Positions 52,208 to 62,143 of a DNA stretch of 64,000 nucleotides are shown in pieces (position 1 is the stretch's first letter; every line of letters begins with the position of its first letter). Both the position numbers and the translations under genes were made by a program. A model generated the notes under the pieces. It was given only the letters and a program-made list of their open reading frames with translations. It searched no databases and was not told where the DNA came from. The stretch comes from Ureibacillus xyleni (GTDB lineage: Bacteria > Bacillota > Bacilli > Bacillales_A > Planococcaceae), in the NCBI RefSeq assembly GCF_900217795.1, contig NZ_OBMQ01000007.1:32088-96087 (forward strand). Direction: 5' to 3'.

Positions 52208-53278
52208 TTAGATTGAGAAGTCTTCCGGAACAAACACTTTTAATTGTTTTGGTCGAATATAGACAACATCACCCTTTTTAATCCCAAGTTCACGGTAATG
52301 TTCCTTAGTAACTTCTGCTTCCAAATATTCATCAATGTCTTCACGCTTTAACTCGATTTGAACAATCGGACCTAATAAATGAATGTGTACAATCGTTGCT
52401 GCAACAGTATCATTATTGCTGTTCTCTTTCTCAATATGAATATCATGCGGACGCACATACCCAATTGCATCATCATGTGAATCGAGATGAGTTGGGACAT
52501 TTATTTCAAATTGCCCATGAGTCAGTTTCCCATTATGCAATCTACCTTTAAATAAATTTACATTACCTAAAAAATCATATACAAATGGACTATTAGGTTG
52601 TTCATATACTTCTTCAGGAGTTCCGACTTGTTCAATTTTCCCATTATTCATTACGATAATTCGATTCGCCACATCCAGCGCTTCTTCTTGATCATGCGTT
52701 ACAAAAATACTTGTTACATGAAATTCATTGTGAAGTTTTCGCAGCCATCGACGTAATTCTTTTCTTACCTTTGCATCCAGAGCGCCAAAAGGTTCATCAA
52801 GTAATAATACTTTTGGTTCTACTGCAAGAGCACGTGCTAAAGCTACACGTTGACGCTGACCACCCGATAACTGCGAGGGATAGCGATCTGCAAGATTCTC
52901 TAGTTTTACTAAAGCTAATAAATCATTCACCTTTTTTGCAATTTCTTCTTTTGACGGTCGTTCTTTTCTCGGACGTACTTTTAATCCATAAGCAACGTTA
53001 TCAAACACTGTCATATGGCGAAACAATGCGTAATGTTGAAATACAAATCCAATTTTACGCTCTTTTGGACTTACATTTGTAATATTGTGACCATCAAATA
53101 AAATGGCCCCTTCATCTAAACCTTCTAACCCAGCTAAAATTCGTAAAAGTGTTGTTTTCCCTGAGCCAGACGGACCTAATAGTGCAATTAACTCACCAGA
53201 CTCTATATCAATTGAAACATTATTTAATGCTTGAAACGAACCGAACATTTTTGAAACATTTTGAACTTGGATACTCAT
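52208..53278 (-). CDS. cysA: Sulfate/thiosulfate ABC transporter ATPase
   Basis: 356 residues from the ATG at 53278 (SD AGGGGG). Walker [16 protein letters not shown]-loop FVFQHYALF, signature [16 protein letters not shown], Walker [14 protein letters not shown]-loop FVTHD. The C-terminal TOBE-like domain (about 240-356) is sulfate-type. Works with CysT/CysW and the two binding proteins. Confidence 0.95.
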   Translation of the reverse strand: MSIQVQNVSKMFGSFQALNNVSIDIESGELIALLGPSGSGKTTLLRILAGLEGLDEGAILFDGHNITNVSPKERKIGFVFQHYALFRHMTVFDNVAYGLKVRPRKERPSKEEIAKKVNDLLALVKLENLADRYPSQLSGGQRQRVALARALAVEPKVLLLDEPFGALDAKVRKELRRWLRKLHNEFHVTSIFVTHDQEEALDVANRIIVMNNGKIEQVGTPEEVYEQPNSPFVYDFLGNVNLFKGRLHNGKLTHGQFEINVPTHLDSHDDAIGYVRPHDIHIEKENSNNDTVAATIVHIHLLGPIVQIELKREDIDEYLEAEVTKEHYRELGIKKGDVVYIRPKQLKVFVPEDFSI

Positions 53279-53289
53279 CACTATACCCC

Positions 53290-54168
53290 CTAGGATTTTT
53301 CTGCTTTCCACTCAATAAAGTTTTTAATAACAATGGTAATAATTGCTAATAAAGACATTAATGAAGCGACCGCAAACGCTGCTGTAAATTGGTATTCGTT
53401 ATATAAAATTTCGATATGCAATGGCATTGTGTTCGTCATGCCTCGGATATGTCCTGAAACAACCGACACAGCTCCAAACTCCCCAATTGTCCGCGCATTA
53501 CATAAAATTAGTCCGTATAATAATCCCCATTTAATATTTGGTAAGGTTACTAAGAAAAATGTTTTAAAACCACTTGCACCTAACGAGATTGATGCTTCTT
53601 CCTCGGTAATCCCTTGCATTTGCATTAACGGAATTAATTCTCGTGCTACAAAGGGGAACGTTACAAAAAGGGTTGCAATGACGATTCCAGGAATGGCAAA
53701 TACAATTTGAATATCGTTTTGATACAGCCATTCTCCAAAAAGTCCTTGTGCTCCGAACAAAAGTATAAAAATTAATCCAGCAATAACAGGTGAAATGGCA
53801 AAAGGTAAATCAATGAGTGTAATTAATAGATTCTTCCCTTTAAAGGAGAACTTTGTAATTACCCATGCCGCAGCTATCCCAAAAATTGCGTTCAAAGGAA
53901 CAACAATCAATACTACCGTTAATGTTAATTTAATAGCAGATAGAGCATCTGGATGTGTAATAGATGCGATATATGTCTCCCATCCTTTTTCTAAAGCTGT
54001 AACAAAAATTGAAACGAGCGGTAAAATTAAGAATAGCGATAAAAATAGTAGGGATATTGTAATAAAAGTCCATTTAATTAGTGCAGATTCTTGTAGTGCG
54101 TATGATTTGGTCGCAGTACGGTTAACTGTCAATGGAGCTTCTGGTTGTGCTTCAAAGGATTTGGTCAT
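53290..54168 (-). CDS. cysW: Sulfate transporter permease CysW
   Basis: 292 residues, six membrane helices. EAA loop [21 protein letters not shown] marks contact with CysA. Cytoplasmic N-terminal extension of about 30 residues. Follows cysT by 15 bases on the same strand; cysA starts 11 bases after it. Confidence 0.93.
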   Translation of the reverse strand: MTKSFEAQPEAPLTVNRTATKSYALQESALIKWTFITISLLFLSLFLILPLVSIFVTALEKGWETYIASITHPDALSAIKLTLTVVLIVVPLNAIFGIAAAWVITKFSFKGKNLLITLIDLPFAISPVIAGLIFILLFGAQGLFGEWLYQNDIQIVFAIPGIVIATLFVTFPFVARELIPLMQMQGITEEEASISLGASGFKTFFLVTLPNIKWGLLYGLILCNARTIGEFGAVSVVSGHIRGMTNTMPLHIEILYNEYQFTAAFAVASLMSLLAIITIVIKNFIEWKAEKS

Positions 54169-54183
54169 AGGCTTCTCCCCTCC

Positions 54184-55020
54184 TTAAAACTGATTAAATT
54201 TTCGATTTGTATACCATTGAATAATATTGATGATTAATAAAAAGATAAATGAAGCAACAAGCATCACAGTGGCAATAGCTGTTGCCCCTGCGTAATCGTA
54301 TTGTTCAAGTTTTGTCATAATAATTAGTGGTGTAATTTCTGTCTCCATTGGCATATTCCCTGCAATAAATACAACCGAACCATACTCACCAAGGGCCCTT
54401 GCAAAAGCTAATGAAAATCCAGTAATAACGGCTGGTATTAGCTCTGGAAAAATTACTTTAAAGAACGTTTGGAGACGGTTTGCCCCGAGACTAGCTGAGG
54501 CTTCTTCTATTTCAATCCCTAAGTTTTGTAGAACAGGTTGAACAGTTCTTACAACAAATGGTAGCCCAATAAATGTTAATGCAATGATAATTCCTAATGG
54601 TGTATATGCGATTTTAAAATCAAAAAACTGTCCGATCCATCCATTTGGTGCATATAAAGTAGCAAGTGCAATGCCGGCAACTGCAGTCGGGAGCGCAAAT
54701 GGCAAATCTACAAGCCCATCTACAATTCTCTTACCTGGGAACTGGTAGCGAACTAACACCCACGCAATAATTGTTCCAAAAACAACATTCATTAATCCCG
54801 CAGCTAGTGCTGTACTTAAGGTTAACCGATAAGAAGCAACTGCCCGAGGATGTGAAATCGTTTCAAAAAATTCACTCCAACTCATCGAAAACGTGTTAAA
54901 AAATATCATAGATAACGGTAATAAAACGATGATACTTAAGTAGAGCATTGTATATCCAAGGGTTAAAGAAAAACCAGGAATGATGGTGTTTCTTTTTCGT
55001 TTTTTTAACGTAAGTTCCAT
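54184..55020 (-). CDS. cysT: Sulfate transporter permease CysT
   Basis: 278 residues, six membrane helices. EAA loop EEASASLGANRLQTFFKVIF, and ARALGEYGSVVFIAGNMP typical of CysT. Located between sbp copy 2 and cysW in one operon. Confidence 0.93.
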   Translation of the reverse strand: MELTLKKRKRNTIIPGFSLTLGYTMLYLSIIVLLPLSMIFFNTFSMSWSEFFETISHPRAVASYRLTLSTALAAGLMNVVFGTIIAWVLVRYQFPGKRIVDGLVDLPFALPTAVAGIALATLYAPNGWIGQFFDFKIAYTPLGIIIALTFIGLPFVVRTVQPVLQNLGIEIEEASASLGANRLQTFFKVIFPELIPAVITGFSLAFARALGEYGSVVFIAGNMPMETEITPLIIMTKLEQYDYAGATAIATVMLVASFIFLLIINIIQWYTNRKFNQF

Positions 55021-55048
55021 ATGTACCTCCTATTTAACTTTCTTTCTA

Positions 55049-56056
55049 CTATTGATAGATTTCGTCGAATGTACCCCCATCAGAAAAATGGATTTTTTGG
55101 GCTTTTTGCCATCCACCAAAGTTATCAATTGTTACTAATTCTAAAGATTGAAATTGATCTTTAAACTTTTCTATAACTTTTTCACTTCGAGGGCGATAAA
55201 AGTTTTTCGCTGCAATTTCTTGACCTTTTTCTGTGTATAAGAATTTTAAATAACCTTCCGCCAACTCTCTAGTTCCCTTTTTATCAACCACTTTGTCAAC
55301 TACAGCCACTGGTGGTTCTGCCAATATACTAATTGATGGTGTAACAATTTCAAATTCTTCTTTACCCATTTGTTTCAAAGTTAAATAGGCTTCATTTTCC
55401 CAAGAGATTAATACATCGCCCATTTCACGTTCTATAAAAGTGGTTGTAGATCCACGAGCACCCGAATCTAAAACTTCTACATTATGAAATAAGTCTTTAA
55501 TAAATTGTTTAACCTTTGCTTCATCACCGTTAAATGTTTTATCTGCATATGCCCAAGCAGCTAAATAGTTCCAACGAGCTCCTCCACTTGTTTTTGGGTT
55601 TGGTGTAATAACTGACACTTCATCCCTAACGAGGTCATCCCAATCTTGAATATTTTTCGGGTTGCCTTTTCGAACTAAAAATACAATTGTAGATGTGTAT
55701 GGTGATGAATTGTATTCAAATTCTGATTGCCAATCTTCATTCAATAGTTGCCGCGTAGCTGCAATTTGGTCAATATCATAAGCAAGTGCTAAAGTAACAA
55801 CATCTGCCTGTAGCCCATCAATCACCGCACGACCTTGTTTTCCTGACCCGCCATGTGATCGTTGAAAGTGAACATCTTGACCAGTTTCTTCCTTCCAATA
55901 CTCCCCAAACTCCTCATTAAACTCTTCATATAATTCACGAGTAGGATCATAGGAAACGTTTAAAATTTCAACTTTTGAAGAATTACTACATGCTCCTAAT
56001 ACGAAAAGAGATATAACTGGGACTAAAATTTTTCCTATTTCCCTCAATTTCAACAC
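55049..56056 (-). CDS. Sulfate-binding lipoprotein (copy 2)
   Basis: 335 residues with lipobox LGACSNSS and a shorter linker than copy 1. Same signatures: [37 protein letters not shown] and [14 protein letters not shown]. First gene of the sbp-cysT-cysW-cysA operon, behind its own leader and attenuator-like terminator. Confidence 0.93.
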   Translation of the reverse strand: MLKLREIGKILVPVISLFVLGACSNSSKVEILNVSYDPTRELYEEFNEEFGEYWKEETGQDVHFQRSHGGSGKQGRAVIDGLQADVVTLALAYDIDQIAATRQLLNEDWQSEFEYNSSPYTSTIVFLVRKGNPKNIQDWDDLVRDEVSVITPNPKTSGGARWNYLAAWAYADKTFNGDEAKVKQFIKDLFHNVEVLDSGARGSTTTFIEREMGDVLISWENEAYLTLKQMGKEEFEIVTPSISILAEPPVAVVDKVVDKKGTRELAEGYLKFLYTEKGQEIAAKNFYRPRSEKVIEKFKDQFQSLELVTIDNFGGWQKAQKIHFSDGGTFDEIYQ

Positions 56057-56069
56057 TCCTTAAAAAAAT

Positions 56070-56130
56070 AAAAAGGCTGCACGCTTTTCTTTAATATGAA
56101 AAGCCTGCAACCTTCAGTTTTTCTGATCGG
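56070..56130 (-). terminator. Sulfur leader attenuator E4 (before sbp copy 2)
   Basis: Mini-hairpin TCAG (56126-56123) AAAAA CTGA (56117-56114), preceded by CCGA, followed by A and then GGTTGCAGGCTTTTC / GAAAAGCGTGCAGCC with TTTTTA, ending a few bases before the ribosome-binding site. Confidence 0.75.
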
Positions 56131-56187
56131 TTTTTATTATTTTTCCAAGTTTTACAATTTCGATTAACTTGCATATTTCTTAAAAAC

Positions 56188-56216
56188 ACATTAATCAAAT
56201 TTATCCAATAAGTCAA
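56188..56216 (-). promoter_or_regulatory. Candidate promoter of the sbp-cysTWA operon
   Basis: On the minus strand TTGACT (56216-56211), 17-base spacer, TAATGT (56193-56188). The -10 is weak, so this is tentative. Confidence 0.45.
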
Positions 56217-56219
56217 CAA

Positions 56220-56245
56220 GGAATTAATAATTTTTTAAAAATTCC
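56220..56245. promoter_or_regulatory. GGAATT/AATTCC dyad between divergent sulfur promoters, possible CymR-type site
   Basis: GGAATT (56220-56225) and AATTCC (56240-56245) form an inverted repeat between the two -35 boxes. CymR, the cysteine metabolism repressor of bacilli, binds motifs containing GGAATT. The match is partial, so the regulator is an inference. Confidence 0.4.
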
Positions 56246-56274
56246 AACTAAAAATAAAATTCCCATTTTTATAA

Positions 56275-56302
56275 TTGACTATTTCTACAAATATAGTATA
56301 CT
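56275..56302 (+). promoter_or_regulatory. Promoter of cysH-sat-cysC
   Basis: TTGACT (56275-56280), 16-base spacer, TATACT (56297-56302), giving a leader of about 135 nt. A hairpin GAAC-GGCA / TGCC-GTTC (56318-56341) lies near the start of the leader. Confidence 0.75.
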
Positions 56303-56362
56303 TTAAATACAAATGACGAACGAGGCAAATAATGCCAGTTCTTTTTCTTTATTAATCAAATG

Positions 56363-56422
56363 CTGACTAGGGATCTAGAGGCGTTTTAATGGACCAACTT
56401 GCGTTCATTAAAACGCCTTTTT
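56363..56422 (+). terminator. Sulfur leader attenuator E3 (before cysH)
   Basis: Mini-hairpin CTAG (56367-56370) GGAT CTAG (56375-56378), preceded by CTGA, followed by A and then the terminator GGCGTTTTAATG / CATTAAAACGCC with TTTTT. It lies between promoter and cysH, with AAAGGAGG after it. Confidence 0.8.
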
Positions 56423-56442
56423 CTTTTTAAAGGAGGAAACGT

Positions 56443-57144
56443 ATGCTAACATTTGCAGCTTGGAACGATTCATTCATTGATTTTGAAGTGGATGACACAT
56501 ATAAAGGAGCGCTCAATGTTTTAAAATGGGCTTACGAGCATTATGGAGATGATGTTGTATATGCATGTAGCTTCGGGATTGAAGGGATAGTGTTAATCGA
56601 TTTAATTGCTAAAGTGAAGCCTGATGCAAAAATCGTCTTCTTAGATACAGATGTTCATTTTAAGGAAACGTACGAGACGATTGAAAAAGTAAAAGCAAAC
56701 TATCCGGAGTTAAAGATTGAATTGAAAAAACCAGCTTTAACATTAGAAGAACAAGCTCAACAATACGGCGAAGAATTATGGAAAACAAATCCGAATAAAT
56801 GCTGTGAAATACGAAAATTAGTACCATTAAAAGAAACTTTAACAGGAGCAAAAGCGTGGATATCTGGATTACGTCGTGACCAGTCTGAAACGAGAGCGAA
56901 TGTCAATTTTATTAACCAAGATCATAAATTCCAATCTATAAAAATCTGTCCACTTATTCATTGGACATGGAAAGATGTGTGGCGTTATGTAAGTAAACAT
57001 AATTTAACTTACAATCCACTCCATGACTCAGGCTATCCAAGTATTGGCTGTTCACATTGTACAAAACCAGCTTTTACGATGGAGGATTTACGTTCAGGAA
57101 GATGGTCTGGTTCAAATAAAACGGAATGCGGATTACACGATTAG
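56443..57144 (+). CDS. cysH: (Phospho)adenylyl-sulfate reductase
   Basis: 233 residues. ACSFGIEG phosphate-binding loop; CCEIRKLVP and GCSHCTKP supply the four cysteines of a [4Fe-4S] cluster, and ECGLHD at the end carries the catalytic Cys. The cluster cysteines mark the APS-using or dual type. It makes sulfite. First gene of an operon with sat and cysC; sulfite reductase is absent from this window. Confidence 0.93.
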   Translation: MLTFAAWNDSFIDFEVDDTYKGALNVLKWAYEHYGDDVVYACSFGIEGIVLIDLIAKVKPDAKIVFLDTDVHFKETYETIEKVKANYPELKIELKKPALTLEEQAQQYGEELWKTNPNKCCEIRKLVPLKETLTGAKAWISGLRRDQSETRANVNFINQDHKFQSIKICPLIHWTWKDVWRYVSKHNLTYNPLHDSGYPSIGCSHCTKPAFTMEDLRSGRWSGSNKTECGLHD

Positions 57145-57186
57145 AAAATGTATTTAACAAACTATAAATTTTAGGAGGAATTAACA

Positions 57187-58326
57187 ATGAGTTTACAACC
57201 ACATGGCGGAAAATTAGTATATTCATATAACCCAGAAGCATCTTATGAAAGTATCGAAAAAGAAATTCAACTTGATGCGATTGCATTAAGCGACCTTGAA
57301 CTGATTGGAATTGGTGCATATAGCCCACTGGAAGGATTTTTAGCAAAAGAAGATTACGAATCTGTAGTTGAAACAATGCGCCTTTCAAATGGAACAGTTT
57401 GGAGTATTCCCATCACATTACCTGTTGCAGATGAGGTAGTAGCTACATTAAACACTGGGGATATCGCAAAACTTACCTATGATAGTGAAGTATATGGTCT
57501 AATTACAATTAACGATATTTATACACCAGATAAAAAGGTTGAAGCGAAATTAGTGTATGGGACAGACGATTTAAATCACCCTGGTGTTCAAAAACTTTTA
57601 GAACGACCAAACACTTATGTTGGCGGTAACATCACACTATTGAAAAAAGCACCTAAATCCTTCCCTGCTTATACATTTGAACCAAAAGAAACACGAGCAT
57701 TGTTTGAGGAAAAAGGCTGGAAAACGATAGTTGGATTCCAAACAAGAAATCCAGTACACCGTGCCCATGAATATATCCAAAAAGTCGCATTAGAAATTGT
57801 TGATGGTTTGTTCCTAAACCCTCTTGTTGGGGAAACAAAATCTGATGACATCTCAGCTCCTATTCGTATGGAAAGTTATGAAGTACTGCTTGATAAATAT
57901 TACCCAAAAGAGCGTGTTCAATTAGGTGTGTTCCTAGCTGCAATGCGTTACGCAGGACCAAGAGAAGCAATCTTCCATGCATTAGTTCGTAAAAATTATG
58001 GCTGCACTCATTTTATTGTTGGCCGTGACCATGCAGGTGTTGGTGATTACTACGGAACATATGATGCGCAAATAATCTTTGAAAACTTTAGCCCTGAAGA
58101 AATCGGCATTACACCTTTAAAATTTGAACATAGTTTCTATTGCACTGCTTGTGAAGGGATGGCAACAACAAAATCTTGCCCGCATGATGCCACTTCTCGC
58201 ATTATTTTATCAGGAACAAAAGTACGTGAAATGTTACGTAACGGAGAAATTCCACCAAGCACATTTAGCCGCAAAGAAGTAATCGAAGTTTTAATAAAAG
58301 GATTACGACAAGAAGTTCATTCATAA
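57187..58326 (+). CDS. sat: ATP sulfurylase
   Basis: 379 residues. [12 protein letters not shown] (ATP site) and [12 protein letters not shown] are intact; [20 protein letters not shown] is a zinc-binding patch seen in bacterial forms. Activates sulfate to APS. The ATG follows TAGGAGGAAT. Confidence 0.96.
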   Translation: MSLQPHGGKLVYSYNPEASYESIEKEIQLDAIALSDLELIGIGAYSPLEGFLAKEDYESVVETMRLSNGTVWSIPITLPVADEVVATLNTGDIAKLTYDSEVYGLITINDIYTPDKKVEAKLVYGTDDLNHPGVQKLLERPNTYVGGNITLLKKAPKSFPAYTFEPKETRALFEEKGWKTIVGFQTRNPVHRAHEYIQKVALEIVDGLFLNPLVGETKSDDISAPIRMESYEVLLDKYYPKERVQLGVFLAAMRYAGPREAIFHALVRKNYGCTHFIVGRDHAGVGDYYGTYDAQIIFENFSPEEIGITPLKFEHSFYCTACEGMATTKSCPHDATSRIILSGTKVREMLRNGEIPPSTFSRKEVIEVLIKGLRQEVHS

Positions 58327-58342
58327 GAAGAGGTGTAAAAAT

Positions 58343-58936
58343 ATGAGTACAAATATCGTTTGGCATGAAGCTTCCATTGCAAAAGCAGAAAGAAGAGAAA
58401 AAAATAACCATCATAGCTTTGTTTTATGGTTTACAGGATTATCAGCGTCTGGTAAATCTTCCATTGCAAATGCAGTAGCAAGAAAATTATTTGAAGATGG
58501 AAACCAATCATTTGTTCTAGACGGTGACAATATTCGTCATGGGTTAAACAAAAACTTAGGCTTTGATGAAGAATCCAGAAAAGAAAATATTCGTCGTATC
58601 GGTGAAGTATCAAAACTTTTTGTTGAAAGTGGTCAAATCGTATTAACAGCGTTTATTTCGCCTTACAAAGAAGATCGTAATGTCGTTAGAGCACTTGTAG
58701 AAGATGGTGAATTTATTGAAATCTTTGTGCAGTGTTCAATTGAAGAATGTGAACGTAGAGATCCAAAAGGCCTTTATACGAAAGCTCGAAATGGAGAAAT
58801 TCCAAACTTCACAGGTATTAGCGCCCCATATGAAGCTCCAGACAATCCAGAACTTGTAGTGGATAGTGAGAAGTTTTCAGTTGAGGAATGTACAGATCAA
58901 ATCATTAGTTTTTTAAAAGAAAAAAAATATATATAA
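58343..58936 (+). CDS. cysC: APS kinase
   Basis: 197 residues. P-loop [29 protein letters not shown] and the lid [20 protein letters not shown]. Makes PAPS from APS. Its presence means the cysH product may use PAPS, APS or both. Last gene before a terminator. Confidence 0.96.
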   Translation: MSTNIVWHEASIAKAERREKNNHHSFVLWFTGLSASGKSSIANAVARKLFEDGNQSFVLDGDNIRHGLNKNLGFDEESRKENIRRIGEVSKLFVESGQIVLTAFISPYKEDRNVVRALVEDGEFIEIFVQCSIEECERRDPKGLYTKARNGEIPNFTGISAPYEAPDNPELVVDSEKFSVEECTDQIISFLKEKKYI

Positions 58937-58941
58937 CAATG

Positions 58942-58982
58942 GCGCAGTTCAATTTCTAGTGTAGAGATTGAACTGCGTTTAT
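58942..58982 (+). terminator. Terminator of cysH-sat-cysC
   Basis: CGCAGTTCAAT (58942-58952) pairs with ATTGAACTGCG (58966-58976), with TTTATTT after it. Confidence 0.85.
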
Positions 58983-59197
58983 TTGTTAAAAGTGGAAAAA
59001 CGATTCATACATATGAGGAACATCTTTAAAGGATTCTAGAAATTTTCTCCACATCCTCTACACCACCTCTTAATATAACCCTTTTTATTATGATGGTTAA
59101 TTTATTTTGAAACATGCATAGTTATTGCAAAAGTTGTTTTTTGTATCAATAAATTTATACTGCACATAATAATTCATAAAAATAAAGGAGAATAACT

Positions 59198-59734
59198 ATG
59201 AAGAAAATTATTTTGCTTTCGGCATTTATTTTCTCTCTTGGTCTTGCGGGATGCGGTGAAACAACGGAAGAAAACCTCGGTGGTGAGGTAGAAAATACAG
59301 AGAACAATGAAAACACAGGTAATGATACTAGCGGAGATACTGAAGAAGCCGCAACAAATGATGAAAAAGAATTAAACCAAGTAATAGTTGACAATGAAAA
59401 TTTGACAGCGACACTGGTGAAGATTGTTAAAAAGAATGATGAAGTTTGGGGTAATACTGTTGAAGTAATCTTTGACGTAACAAACAAACGGAAGGATAGT
59501 ATTGAAGTTCAGGCAAATAGTGTATCAGTTGATGATCGTATGGTAGATGAAACATTGCTCTCAATGAGTCAAGAAGTGGCACCAGGAAAATCAGCAACAG
59601 CAACATTAACCATCAGCGAATTTGAAGGATATGATTTCCCTGCTTTTGAAAATAACTTTGAAATGATCTTACACGTATTCTCTTGGGACGATTATGACTA
59701 CAGTGAAGATCATCCAGTAAAAGTGGAATTCTAA
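59198..59734 (+). CDS. Secreted lipoprotein with DUF4352/DUF5068-like domain
   Basis: 178 residues: signal peptide with lipobox GLAGCG (Cys at about 19), an acidic Glu/Asn/Thr-rich linker (about 20-65), then a beta-rich domain (LTATLVKIVKKNDEVWGNTV, VIFDVTNKRKDSIEVQANSV) as in Bacillus lipoproteins of DUF4352/DUF5068 type. Function unknown. Own binding site AAAGGAG. Followed by a terminator. Confidence 0.7.
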   Translation: MKKIILLSAFIFSLGLAGCGETTEENLGGEVENTENNENTGNDTSGDTEEAATNDEKELNQVIVDNENLTATLVKIVKKNDEVWGNTVEVIFDVTNKRKDSIEVQANSVSVDDRMVDETLLSMSQEVAPGKSATATLTISEFEGYDFPAFENNFEMILHVFSWDDYDYSEDHPVKVEF

Positions 59735-59747
59735 TATTAATACTTCC

Positions 59748-59784
59748 ATACCAGATGCAACTTAAGCATCTGGTATATTTTTTT
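59748..59784 (+). terminator. Terminator after the lipoprotein gene
   Basis: CCAGATGC (59751-59758) pairs with GCATCTGG (59766-59773), then a T-rich run. Confidence 0.85.
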
Positions 59785-59788
59785 GGTG

Positions 59789-60352
59789 TTATTTGACCCC
59801 TCTTATTTTTTTCATTCCGAATTTTATAGTGACCAAACATATTACAAAGCCTATAATTGCTGGGATTATTATGGATTTGCCTGATTCCCCTGCAAAAATA
59901 ATACTCCACGCTATTTTTCCTATTGCAATAAAGGCCATAATGGACATCCCAAACCAAATGTTACGATACCAAAAAGCAACAGCTAAGAGAGTTAAAGATA
60001 CCGGGACAATCAATGTAAGTAAGACTTTTGGAATTCCCCAATCCCCAGTTAAATAATTCAATTCATATTGAAGAAATTCTTGTACTTTTGCATCGACAGT
60101 ACTCGGTTCCGGAAACCAAAACATCGATGAAAAAATACACAACAATGTAAAGAAGATCCCTGCAAAACTTCTTTTGAAGGCAAAATAACAAAAAGGAATA
60201 ATAAAAAGTGGTCTAATATACCAAGAAAGTTGATTCTGATGTCTAGCAAATGCCCAATCAAGTAAATCACGATTCAAAACTAACGCAATTAGTAAACCTA
60301 AAGAACAAAACGCAAAGAAAACAGCAAGTGCTTTATCATATTTTCGCAACAT
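59789..60352 (-). CDS. Membrane protein of unknown function
   Basis: 187 residues with about six membrane helices. The short loop SMFWFPEPSTVDAKVQEFLQ is the longest soluble piece. No family recognised. The ATG overlaps the TetR stop by one base (TAATG), so it is co-expressed with and probably controlled by that regulator. Confidence 0.6.
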   Translation of the reverse strand: MLRKYDKALAVFFAFCSLGLLIALVLNRDLLDWAFARHQNQLSWYIRPLFIIPFCYFAFKRSFAGIFFTLLCIFSSMFWFPEPSTVDAKVQEFLQYELNYLTGDWGIPKVLLTLIVPVSLTLLAVAFWYRNIWFGMSIMAFIAIGKIAWSIIFAGESGKSIIIPAIIGFVICLVTIKFGMKKIRGVK

Positions 60353-60993
60353 TAGATTCCCTTCCCTGTGTTTGGTATAGATAATCCTTTTTCTAAAAAC
60401 AGAATAATTTCTTCTGTTAGAGAAAATAAATGATCGTCAAAATAATCCGAACCAGACTTTTCTATGAAATACTGGACAAATGACACGTTTAAGGATTCGA
60501 TTAGTAAAATAATTGTTTCATTTCCTAATCTCTTATCAATTTCACCCTTTTCCTTGCACTCATTAATTAATGGATGAAAAAATTCAAAACTTTTATCGTG
60601 TCCATCCCCAAGGACCATTTTCTTTAGTTCTTGATCTGAATTTAAAATAAAATTGGTTGCAATTTTCGCCATATCTGGGTGCAAACGATAAAACTGTACT
60701 CCTCCAATAAATAAATTTTTCACGATATCAATAAACGTTATGTTACTAGATATTTGGTATGCATTTTTGGTGTATTCGTGTTTTTTGAAGCCAATTTGTT
60801 CGATTACATACTTGTATAAATCAAGTTTGTCTTCAAAATATTGATAAAAACTCCCCCTTGGAATTCCTACTCTTTTGATAATGCTTGATATGCTTGCTTT
60901 TTCATACCCATGTTCTGCAAATTCGGCAATACTGCCTTCTAAAATGATTGTTCTTTTTTCATTTGGTAGGTTAAAAAAAGTTGTTAATGGCAT
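60352..60993 (-). CDS. TetR-family regulator
   Basis: 213 residues from the ATG at 60993 (SD GAGAGGG); an upstream frame to 61062 runs through the operator. HTH: HGYEKASISSIIKRVGIPRG then SFYQYFEDKLDLY, the standard TetR_N signature. The ligand domain is variable. Probably represses itself and the coupled membrane protein. Confidence 0.9.
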   Translation of the reverse strand: MPLTTFFNLPNEKRTIILEGSIAEFAEHGYEKASISSIIKRVGIPRGSFYQYFEDKLDLYKYVIEQIGFKKHEYTKNAYQISSNITFIDIVKNLFIGGVQFYRLHPDMAKIATNFILNSDQELKKMVLGDGHDKSFEFFHPLINECKEKGEIDKRLGNETIILLIESLNVSFVQYFIEKSGSDYFDDHLFSLTEEIILFLEKGLSIPNTGKGI

Positions 60994-61019
60994 TTTGATT
61001 CCCTCTCTTATAATCGATG

Positions 61020-61049
61020 TGACACTATTGTCATATGACAACAATGTCA
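61020..61049 (-). promoter_or_regulatory. Palindromic operator of the TetR regulator
   Basis: A 14-bp perfect core TTGTCATATGACAA flanked by TGACA and TGTCA at equal three-base distance, 26 bases upstream of the TetR start. The size and symmetry are those of TetR-family operators. Confidence 0.85.
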
Positions 61050-61062
61050 TCTTAACATACAA

Positions 61063-61336
61063 ACTTTAACTTGTAAATATTGTAAAGGTGTTACCCATTC
61101 CAAAATTACAAAAGTTTAGCATTAAAGAAATTTAAGACTTTCATTAAATTGCAAATTTGTAAAATCAACTATTAACTTAGTCAATGATAAATCCTTCTCT
61201 TTACTCCACTTTTCCCAATGCCTGCTATTTTGTCGTGATCCAATCCATCCCCAGTTAACGTAATCCAAATTTGATTATTTCTTTTCAAGCTTTTTGAAAA
61301 GAGATTCTTGATTAGAAATCATTTGGAAACCACCTA
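61063..61336. other. Gap between TetR gene and response regulator relic
   Basis: No gene, promoter or repeat beyond the TetR operator could be supported in this AT-rich stretch. Confidence 0.4.
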
Positions 61337-61381
61337 GTAAAAAAGCAGTGGATAGTTCGATTAGGTTGAACTTTCCACTGC
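61337..61381 (-). terminator. Terminator of the response regulator relic
   Basis: On the minus strand GCAGTGGA pairs with TCCACTGC, with an inner GTTC/GAAC stem, then TTTTTTA. Still intact although its gene is decayed. Confidence 0.8.
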
Positions 61382-62069
61382 CCAATTTAAATATTGTACT
61401 TTTTCAGTGTCCTCGTTTATTTCACTATACTCCTCTATGTCAATTGTGCAGTTTGGTACATTAAGAATATAATTCACTTTGATATTATCGATTGTCATGT
61501 TTATTCCAATTTTTAAAATGGTTTTCTTTAGTCGATAGATCGTGGTATAAAGATTTTGTTCAGCCTTTTTTGTACTAATTTGTGGCCATAAATTCTCGAT
61601 TATTTTCCATTACTCAATGCCGTTCTTATGATGTATGACTAGTAGTGTAAATAACTTTTCCACTTTAACTGTGGTCTATTTAATTTGAATTTCTTTATTG
61701 CCAAAAAAATATTAATATGTTCAAGGAGTTCAATTCTTACACTATCTTCATTGACAATACTAGATTTATGCTCATGCATCAACGGCGTAGTGTTTATAAG
61801 CGGAAACAAATACGATTTTTAAATTTGTACATTTTTTTAAGAGCTTATACCCGAGTTCAATTCCATTTGTTCCTCGCATCTCAATATCTAGGAAAATTAC
61901 ATCAGGCTTTAATATTGGAATATAAGTTAATGCTATTGTCGATTGATTAAAAACCGGCTATCACTTGAGTTAAGCCTGTATTCTCTAGCTGCATTTTCAA
62001 GAAATTCGAAACTAATTTTTCATCACCCACAATACTTACTTTGAGCACTTGTAAGAATACCCCTTTCAT
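61361..62069 (-). pseudogene. Decayed response regulator with receiver and BTAD-type domains
   Basis: Reading from the ATG at 62069 gives a receiver start (VLKVSIVGDEKLVSNFLKMQ), then a stop and a frame change; the phospho-acceptor strand PDVIFLDIEMRGTNGIELGY and FVSAYKHYAVDA follow, then another stop. After a deletion the C-terminal part reads KAEQNLYTTIYRLKKTILKI and YILNVPNCTIDIEEYSE, as in the BTAD domain of SARP-like regulators common in Lysinibacillus. At least three disabling changes are seen. Confidence 0.8.
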
Positions 62070-62143
62070 TTTTAAATCGGTATTTCAAACTTTACCATTG
62101 TCCATAATCCTAGATCACTAGAATGCATTATTATTTAATAACC

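Noticed and set aside
56303..56442. SAM (S-box) riboswitch before cysH
   Set aside because: B. subtilis cysH has S-box-linked control, so I looked for the conserved GATGAAACC and GGCAACC-type boxes. None is present; the leader has only the mini-hairpin and terminator.
61383..61420. Part of the same mobile repeat as 50557-50830
   Set aside because: CTTTTTCAGTG occurs in both places, but here it lies within the coding remains of the BTAD domain (SEINEDTEKVQ), so the match is probably chance.
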